From assembly GCA_023421635.1 (NCBI GenBank), contig JAEZSU010000292.1, forward strand, positions 1-5,125: a DNA stretch of 5,125 bases, written 5' to 3'. Below the pieces are notes generated by a model, which was given only the letters and a program-made list of their open reading frames with translations, was not told the DNA's origin and made no database searches. Position 1 is the stretch's first letter. Each line of letters opens with the position of its first letter. Below are positions 1 through 5,125 of this stretch, in pieces. This DNA is from Actinomycetes bacterium (GTDB lineage Bacteria; Actinomycetota; Actinomycetes; Actinomycetales; Microbacteriaceae). The translations under genes and the position numbers were made by a program.

Positions 1-5
1 GGCGG

Positions 6-548
6 TCACAGCGCGGCGCCGTCCAGGAGCTGGGCCAGCGCGCGCGTGTACGGCGCGATGTCGCCGCCCGGGGCGGTCGCGGCGAACACCAGCACGCGAT
101 CGGCCTGCGGTGGCCCCACCGCGACCAGGAAGCCGTGCTCGTCCGCGCCCGCGTGCCGCGCGTGCAGGCGTCCGGTGAGGGTCTCGGTCACCCGCACCGC
201 GTCCACCCCGCGGGTATCGAGGGCGTCGTCCGCGGTGTCCGCCACGAGCGTCACCGTCACCGCCAGTCCGCCGTCGGGGCTGACCACGCGCACGGTGTCG
301 TCCTCGAACGGCGGATGCTGCACCGCCCACCCCGCGGGGACCGTGACCGTCGCGTGGTCGCCGACCGGCACCCGGGTGTCGGCTGCGACCACCTCGGTGG
401 TGAGGTTCGCGAGCACGTGCGGGACGACGGTGAAGGACAGGATCGCGGCGATGACGGCGACGACCGTCAGGGTGACGCCTGCGATCGCCATGCCGGTGCG
501 CACGCGGTGCGCTCGTGCACGCGTGACACTCGAATCGGTCGGCCCCAA
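6..548 (-). CDS. Hypothetical protein with one N-terminal membrane segment
   Basis: Protein of about 180 residues that I do not recognise as a named family. From the chosen start, residues 1-19 are polar and arginine-rich (ARAHRVRTG), residues 20-47 form one hydrophobic helix (MAIAGVTLTVVAVIAAILSF and on), and the remaining ~130 residues are soluble with alternating beta-like segments such as HATVTVPAGWAV and GGLAVTVTLVA. The arginines before the helix suggest an inside N-terminus and an extracellular C-terminal domain (inference). There is no lipobox cysteine. The reading frame is open up to 698, but that would overlap the divergent permease. I chose a TTG at 546-548 because GGGGAG lies 8 nt upstream and a TAGAAT box lies about 40 nt upstream. 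The in-frame ATG at 489-491 (residue 20) is the alternative; it would remove the cytoplasmic tail and lacks an obvious ribosome site. The domain could be a small secreted-stress or PsbP/Mog1-like fold, but this is only an impression. Confidence 0.72.
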   Translation of the reverse strand: MGPTDSSVTRARAHRVRTGMAIAGVTLTVVAVIAAILSFTVVPHVLANLTTEVVAADTRVPVGDHATVTVPAGWAVQHPPFEDDTVRVVSPDGGLAVTVTLVADTADDALDTRGVDAVRVTETLTGRLHARHAGADEHGFLVAVGPPQADRVLVFAATAPGGDIAPYTRALAQLLDGAAL

Positions 549-556
549 CGTCCCAT

Positions 557-562
557 CTCCCC
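557..562 (-). promoter_or_regulatory. Ribosome binding site deciding the TTG start
   Basis: On the minus strand this reads GGGGAG, followed by 8 nt and then TTG at 548-546. No comparable purine run precedes the downstream ATG at 489-491. This favours the TTG start for the small membrane protein. Confidence 0.5.
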
Positions 563-589
563 AGCGGCACCCCCAGGCGCCGTCCCCGG

Positions 590-595
590 ATTCTA
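590..595 (-). promoter_or_regulatory. Candidate -10 box (TAGAAT) for the leftward membrane-protein gene
   Basis: TAGAAT on the minus strand matches the sigma-70-type TATAAT at five of six positions and stands out in GC-rich surroundings. Transcription would start near 583, giving a leader of about 35 nt to the TTG start at 548. No convincing -35 hexamer is visible 16-19 nt upstream. The position also argues against a start at 698. Confidence 0.42.
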
Positions 596-640
596 CGGGA
601 GTCGTCGCAGGCGGCTGGTGGTTTCCCGCGTGTCGCTCGC

Positions 641-658
641 AGGTACGGGAGGTACGGT
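641..658 (+). repeat. Tandem 9-bp direct repeat in front of the permease gene
   Basis: Two adjacent units, AGGTACGGG (641-649) and AGGTACGGT (650-658), differ only at the last base. The second unit contains TACGGT, a weak TAnnnT -10-like hexamer that would put transcription start near 665, just before the ribosome site. The repeat may be an activator or repressor site or part of the promoter, or it may be chance. No -35 hexamer is clear, and no purine-riboswitch-sized leader fits in this gap. Confidence 0.35.
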
Positions 659-679
659 TCTCTGCTGGGGAGGAGACCC

Positions 680-2113
680 ATGCACCCTGCACCAGCACCC
701 GCCCGCCCGGGCGTCATCGACCGGTTCTTCGAGATCACCAGCCGCGGTTCGACCGTCGGGGCGGAGATACGCGGCGGCGTCGTGACCTTCGTCGCGATGG
801 CCTACATCGTGGTGCTGAACCCGATCATCCTCTCCGGCACGGCCGACGTCGCGGGCAACGAGCTCGGGTTCGGTCAGGTCGCCGCCACGACGGCGCTCAC
901 CGCGGGCGTCATGACGATCCTGTTCGGTCTCGTCACCCGGCTGCCGTTCGCGTTCGCGGCGGGCCTCGGCATCAATTCGTTCCTCGCGGTCAGCGTGGTC
1001 GGCGACCTGACCTGGCCGGAGGCGATGGGCCTCGTCGTGATCAACGGCATCCTCATCGTGATCCTCGCGGCCACGGGGCTGCGCCGGCTCATCTTCGACG
1101 CCGTCCCGCTCGCGCTGAAGACGGCGATCTCGGTCGGCATCGGCTTGTTCATCGCGTTCATCGGCTTCGTCGACGGTGGCTTCGTCACCGCCACGGGCGC
1201 GGCATCGCCGCCCGTGGGACTCGGCGTCGAGGGCTCGATCGCGACCGTCCCCACGCTGCTGTTCGTCCTGACGCTCCTGCTCGTCGGCATCCTCATGGCC
1301 CTGCGCGTGCGCGGCGCCATCCTCATCGGGCTGGTGATCGGCACGATCGTCGCGGTCATCGTCGAGGCCGTGTGGGACCTCGGGTCGCAGAGCGGCGGCA
1401 ACGCGCAGGGCTGGAGCCTCACGATTCCCGAGCTCCCGGCGCAGCTGTTCAGCATCCCGGATCTGAGCCTCGTCGGCCAGGTGAGCTTCGGCTCCTTCGA
1501 ACGGGTGGGCGTGCTCGCAGCGACCATGCTCGTGTTCACGTTGCTCTTCACGAACTTCTTCGACGCCATGGGCACCATGACGGGCCTCTCGCGCGAGACC
1601 GGGCTGGCGGATGCGGACGGCAACTTCCCGCGGCTGCGCTCGGCGCTCATCGTCGAGGGTGTGGGTGCGGTGCTCGGCGGTGCCACCTCGTCGTCCTCGA
1701 ACACCGTGTTCGTGGAGTCGGGGGCCGGCATCGGCGAGGGTGCGCGGACAGGACTCGCGAACGTCGTGACCGGCGTGCTGTTCCTGCTCGCCATGTTCCT
1801 CACCCCGCTGACGACGATCGTCCCCACCGAGATCGCGGCCGCGGCGCTCGTGATCGTCGGTGCGCTGATGATGTCGCAGATCCGGTACATCGACCTGTCC
1901 GACATCTACACGCTCATCCCGGTGTTCCTCACGATCACCGTGATGCCGCTGACCTACTCGATCGCGAACGGCATCGGCGCGGGCTTCGTCAGCTGGGTCC
2001 TGCTGCGGGCGTTCACCGGCAAGGTGCGGCAGGTGAGCCCGCTGCTGTGGATCGTCGCCGCCGGCTTCGTCGTGTACTTCGCCCGCGGGCCGCTGGAGGC
2101 GCTGCTGTCCTGA
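680..2113 (+). CDS. NCS2 family permease, AzgA-type (adenine/guanine/hypoxanthine uptake)
   Basis: A 477-residue inner-membrane protein, a normal length for AzgA-like NCS2 transporters, which import purine bases with protons. Hydrophobic segments run throughout. Family hallmarks in order: FVAMAYIVVLNP (37-48), FAAGLGINSF (92-101) in the place of the AzgA AGMGLN motif, TNFFDAMGTMTGL (291-303) in the TM8 region, and SNTVFVESGAGIGEGARTGL (340-359) in the TM10 region. Asp295 and Glu346 sit where NCS2 carriers place substrate-binding acidic residues (family knowledge). The C-terminal region TYSIANGIGAGFVSW (425-439) is also typical. The start ATG has a strong ribosome site, GGGGAGGAG at 667-675. 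The gene is divergent from the small membrane protein and convergent with the Ddn-like gene, so it is probably monocistronic. The exact substrate (adenine, guanine, hypoxanthine or xanthine) cannot be read from the sequence. No truncation or frameshift is seen. Confidence 0.95.
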   Translation: MHPAPAPARPGVIDRFFEITSRGSTVGAEIRGGVVTFVAMAYIVVLNPIILSGTADVAGNELGFGQVAATTALTAGVMTILFGLVTRLPFAFAAGLGINSFLAVSVVGDLTWPEAMGLVVINGILIVILAATGLRRLIFDAVPLALKTAISVGIGLFIAFIGFVDGGFVTATGAASPPVGLGVEGSIATVPTLLFVLTLLLVGILMALRVRGAILIGLVIGTIVAVIVEAVWDLGSQSGGNAQGWSLTIPELPAQLFSIPDLSLVGQVSFGSFERVGVLAATMLVFTLLFTNFFDAMGTMTGLSRETGLADADGNFPRLRSALIVEGVGAVLGGATSSSSNTVFVESGAGIGEGARTGLANVVTGVLFLLAMFLTPLTTIVPTEIAAAALVIVGALMMSQIRYIDLSDIYTLIPVFLTITVMPLTYSIANGIGAGFVSWVLLRAFTGKVRQVSPLLWIVAAGFVVYFARGPLEALLS

Positions 2114-2118
2114 TGGGC

Positions 2119-2143
2119 AGCCCGGGTCAGGCGCCCTGGGGCT
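2119..2143. terminator. Imperfect hairpin across the convergent gene ends
   Basis: AGCCCGGG (2119-2126) pairs with CCC-TG-GGGCT (2134-2143), giving 3 + 5 base pairs with a 2-nt bulge and a 7-nt loop. It spans the 13-bp gap between the permease stop (2111-2113) and the reductase stop (2127-2129). There is no T-tract on either strand. A bidirectional terminator is plausible from the position but weak from the sequence. Confidence 0.3.
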
Positions 2144-2567
2144 CGAGCACGAACACGGCGATCGTGCGGTCGGTCTTGGTCTGGTACGTGGCGTAGTCCG
2201 GCCAGACCTCGACCGCGCGGTCCCACCAGTCCGCGCGTTCGGCACCGTCGAGCTCGCGCGCGGTGTAGTCGCGCTTCACGGCGCCGTCCTGCAGTTCGAC
2301 GTGCGGGTGCTTCCGCATGTTGTTCGCCCATGCGGGTTCCTCCGGTGCGCCACCCTTGGAGGCGACGACGGCGTAGCGGCCGTCGTGCTCGACGCGCATG
2401 AGCGCCGTCTTCCGCAGACCGCCGGTCTTCGCGCCGACCGTGGTGAGCACGATGATCGGCACGCCCCGGAGGGTGTTCGCCTCGGTCCCCCCTGACGCCT
2501 CGTACTGCTCGGCCTGCGTGCGGGCCCACTCGGACGACGACGGACGGTACTCCCCGGTCAGCGGCAT
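2127..2567 (-). CDS. Deazaflavin (F420H2)-dependent nitroreductase/quinone reductase family protein (Ddn-like)
   Basis: A 146-residue cytosolic or membrane-associated split-barrel protein of the F420H2_quin_red type, related to mycobacterial Ddn. Members use reduced F420 to reduce quinones or nitro compounds. Visible hallmarks are [17 protein letters not shown] (41-57), [18 protein letters not shown] (63-80) with the SKGG cofactor-binding stretch, [12 protein letters not shown] (82-93), and a C-terminal tyrosine cluster [10 protein letters not shown] (123-132), where Ddn has tyrosines near its substrate pocket. The length is typical of the family. The start is ATG at 2565-2567; there is no in-frame alternative close by and only a weak GGTGG before it, so the message may be leaderless. 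It lies downstream of sucD on the same strand but behind a strong hairpin, so it is probably transcribed alone. The physiological substrate is unknown, and whether the host makes F420 cannot be seen here. Confidence 0.9.
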   Translation of the reverse strand: MPLTGEYRPSSSEWARTQAEQYEASGGTEANTLRGVPIIVLTTVGAKTGGLRKTALMRVEHDGRYAVVASKGGAPEEPAWANNMRKHPHVELQDGAVKRDYTARELDGAERADWWDRAVEVWPDYATYQTKTDRTIAVFVLEPQGA

Positions 2568-2573
2568 GCCACC

Positions 2574-2603
2574 ACGGTACTCCGCACGTGCGTCGCGTGG
2601 GAA
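2574..2603 (-). promoter_or_regulatory. Candidate promoter giving a leaderless mRNA for the Ddn-like gene
   Basis: On the minus strand, TTCCCA (2603-2598; four of six matches to TTGACA) is followed by an 18-nt spacer and TACCGT (2579-2574). Only 6 nt then separate the -10 box from the A of the ATG at 2567. This TAnnnT-N6-ATG spacing is the usual arrangement of leaderless actinobacterial genes, and it fits the lack of a good ribosome site. Confidence 0.38.
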
Positions 2604-2606
2604 CGA

Positions 2607-2647
2607 CGAAGGCGGATGCCGCGGCAACGCCGGGACATCCGCCTTCG
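2607..2647 (-). terminator. Strong hairpin terminator of the sucC-sucD operon
   Basis: A perfect 12-bp inverted repeat, CGAAGGCGGATG (2607-2618) and CATCCGCCTTCG (2636-2647), encloses a 17-nt loop. The loop can itself fold a short CGGC-AAC-GCCG stem (2622-2632). It begins 9 bases beyond the sucD stop in the direction of transcription. It is followed on the minus strand by TCGTTCCC rather than a true U-tract, as is common in high-GC actinobacteria. It is the only clear intrinsic terminator in the window. Confidence 0.78.
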
Positions 2648-2656
2648 CGGCGTGCG

Positions 2657-3559
2657 TCAGAGCGACGCGATGATCTCGCGCATCAGCGCGGCGGTCTCGG
2701 ACGGGGTCTTCCCGACCTTGACGCCGGCGGCCTCGAGGGCCTCCTTCTTCGCCTGCGCGGTACCGGCCGAACCGGACACGATCGCGCCGGCGTGACCCAT
2801 GGTCTTGCCCTCGGGAGCGGTGAAGCCGGCGACGTAGCCGACGACCGGCTTGGTGACGTTGGCCTTGATGTACTCGGCCGCACGCTCCTCGGCGTCGCCG
2901 CCGATCTCGCCGATCATGACGATCGCCTTCGTCTCGGGGTCCGCCTCGAACGCTGCGAGCGCGTCGATGTGGGTGGTGCCGATGATCGGGTCGCCGCCGA
3001 TGCCGATGGCGGTCGAGAAGCCGAGGTCGCGCAGCTCGAACATCATCTGGTACGTCAGCGTGCCCGACTTCGAGACGAGGCCGATCGGGCCCTTGCCGGT
3101 GATGTTCGCCGGGGTGATGCCCGCGAGCGCCTCGCCGGGGGTGATGATGCCGGGGCAGTTCGGCCCGATGATGCGGGTCTTGTTGCCCTTCTCGATGGCG
3201 TACGCCCACGCCTCGGCGGTGTCGCCGACGGGCACGCCCTCGGTGATGACCACGAGCAGCGGGATCTCGCTGTCGATGGCCTCGACCATGGCGTCCTTCG
3301 TGAAGGCCGGGGGCACGAACGCGATCGACACGTCCGCGCCGGTCTTCTCGATCGCCTCGGCGACCGAGCCGAACACGGGCAGCTCGACGGGGTTGCCGTC
3401 GGCGTCGACGTGCGAGACCGTGGTGCCCGCCTTGCGCGCGTTCACGCCGCCGACGACGTTGGTGCCCGCCTTCAGCATGAGCGCCGTGTGCTTGGTGCCC
3501 TCGCCGCCGGTGATGCCCTGGACGATGACCTTGGAGTCCTTGTTGAGATAGATCGACAT
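2657..3559 (-). CDS. sucD: Succinyl-CoA synthetase (succinate-CoA ligase), alpha subunit
   Basis: The alpha subunit of the TCA-cycle enzyme that interconverts succinyl-CoA + NDP + Pi with succinate + CoA + NTP in the cytosol; it works only with the beta subunit encoded just upstream. The protein has 300 residues, a little longer than the ~290 of E. coli. The N-terminal CoA-binding Rossmann domain shows [10 protein letters not shown] (15-24). The ligase domain shows [10 protein letters not shown] (129-138), [11 protein letters not shown] (161-171) and [11 protein letters not shown] (185-195). [13 protein letters not shown] (251-263) carries the catalytic His256, which is phosphorylated in the reaction and corresponds to His246 of E. 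coli (family knowledge). The ATG start has AAGGAA 6 nt upstream. It follows sucC by 33 bp without a terminator, indicating one operon transcript that ends at the hairpin after this gene. All key residues are present. Confidence 0.98.
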   Translation of the reverse strand: MSIYLNKDSKVIVQGITGGEGTKHTALMLKAGTNVVGGVNARKAGTTVSHVDADGNPVELPVFGSVAEAIEKTGADVSIAFVPPAFTKDAMVEAIDSEIPLLVVITEGVPVGDTAEAWAYAIEKGNKTRIIGPNCPGIITPGEALAGITPANITGKGPIGLVSKSGTLTYQMMFELRDLGFSTAIGIGGDPIIGTTHIDALAAFEADPETKAIVMIGEIGGDAEERAAEYIKANVTKPVVGYVAGFTAPEGKTMGHAGAIVSGSAGTAQAKKEALEAAGVKVGKTPSETAALMREIIASL

Positions 3560-3592
3560 GTCCTGTTCCTTACAGAATCCGGATGCGGCGGG

Positions 3593-5125
<1,533 letters not shown>

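Noticed and set aside
549..679. A purine riboswitch in front of the nucleobase permease
   Set aside because: The gap to the divergent gene is only about 130 bp, it already contains a promoter for that gene, and I see no paired-arm structure with the conserved purine-aptamer loops.
549..698. N-terminal extension of the small membrane protein up to 698
   Set aside because: It would overlap the permease start and its ribosome site, and the TAGAAT promoter box lies inside it. The added residues precede the membrane segment with a sequence unlike a signal peptide.
46..2196. A 716-codon open frame on the plus strand across the divergent region and the permease
   Set aside because: It is out of frame with the certain permease gene, the translation is Arg/His/Ala-rich low-complexity sequence, and it runs antisense through the first gene. 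This is a GC-driven shadow frame.
593..2245. A 550-codon open frame on the minus strand opposite the permease
   Set aside because: The Arg/Asp/Glu/His-rich translation has no recognisable domain and overlaps both the permease and the reductase. It is a shadow frame.

Overview
The window reads as ordinary chromosomal DNA from a high-GC actinobacterium, most likely Microbacteriaceae and possibly Microbacterium. The base composition is strongly GC-biased with G/C third positions. The sucC and sucD proteins have actinobacterial-type sequences, there is an F420H2-dependent (Ddn-like) reductase homologue, and promoter boxes are mostly of the TAnnnT type. The genus is an inference from protein style and gene content, not a proven assignment.

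Layout, left to right. (1) A leftward gene (6-548) encodes a small protein of unknown function with one N-terminal membrane segment. (2) A divergent intergenic region of about 130 bp (549-679) separates it from a rightward NCS2/AzgA-type nucleobase permease (680-2113). This region holds a good -10 box for the leftward gene and a short tandem repeat in front of the permease. (3) The permease converges on a leftward Ddn-like reductase gene (2127-2567), with 13 bp between the two stops and an imperfect hairpin across the junction. (4) A strong hairpin (2607-2647) follows sucD and closes the leftward sucC-sucD operon (sucD 2657-3559, sucC 3593-4759). (5) A 121-bp regulatory region (4760-4880) lies upstream of sucC. 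It contains an AT-rich imperfect palindrome placed like an operator just downstream of a candidate -10 box. (6) The right edge holds the 3' end of another leftward gene encoding a Rieske [2Fe-2S] domain, probably the C-terminal module of a FAD-dependent oxidoreductase.

Functionally, sucC and sucD encode the two subunits of succinyl-CoA synthetase, the substrate-level phosphorylation step of the TCA cycle. The other genes appear to be independent transcription units: nucleobase uptake, an F420-type reductase, an unknown membrane protein and a Rieske redox protein. I see no mobile element, CRISPR array, tRNA, rRNA, toxin-antitoxin pair or defence gene, and nothing that amounts to an undescribed multi-gene system. 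The most interesting non-coding signal is the palindrome in the sucC leader. All gaps between genes are shorter than 300 bases.
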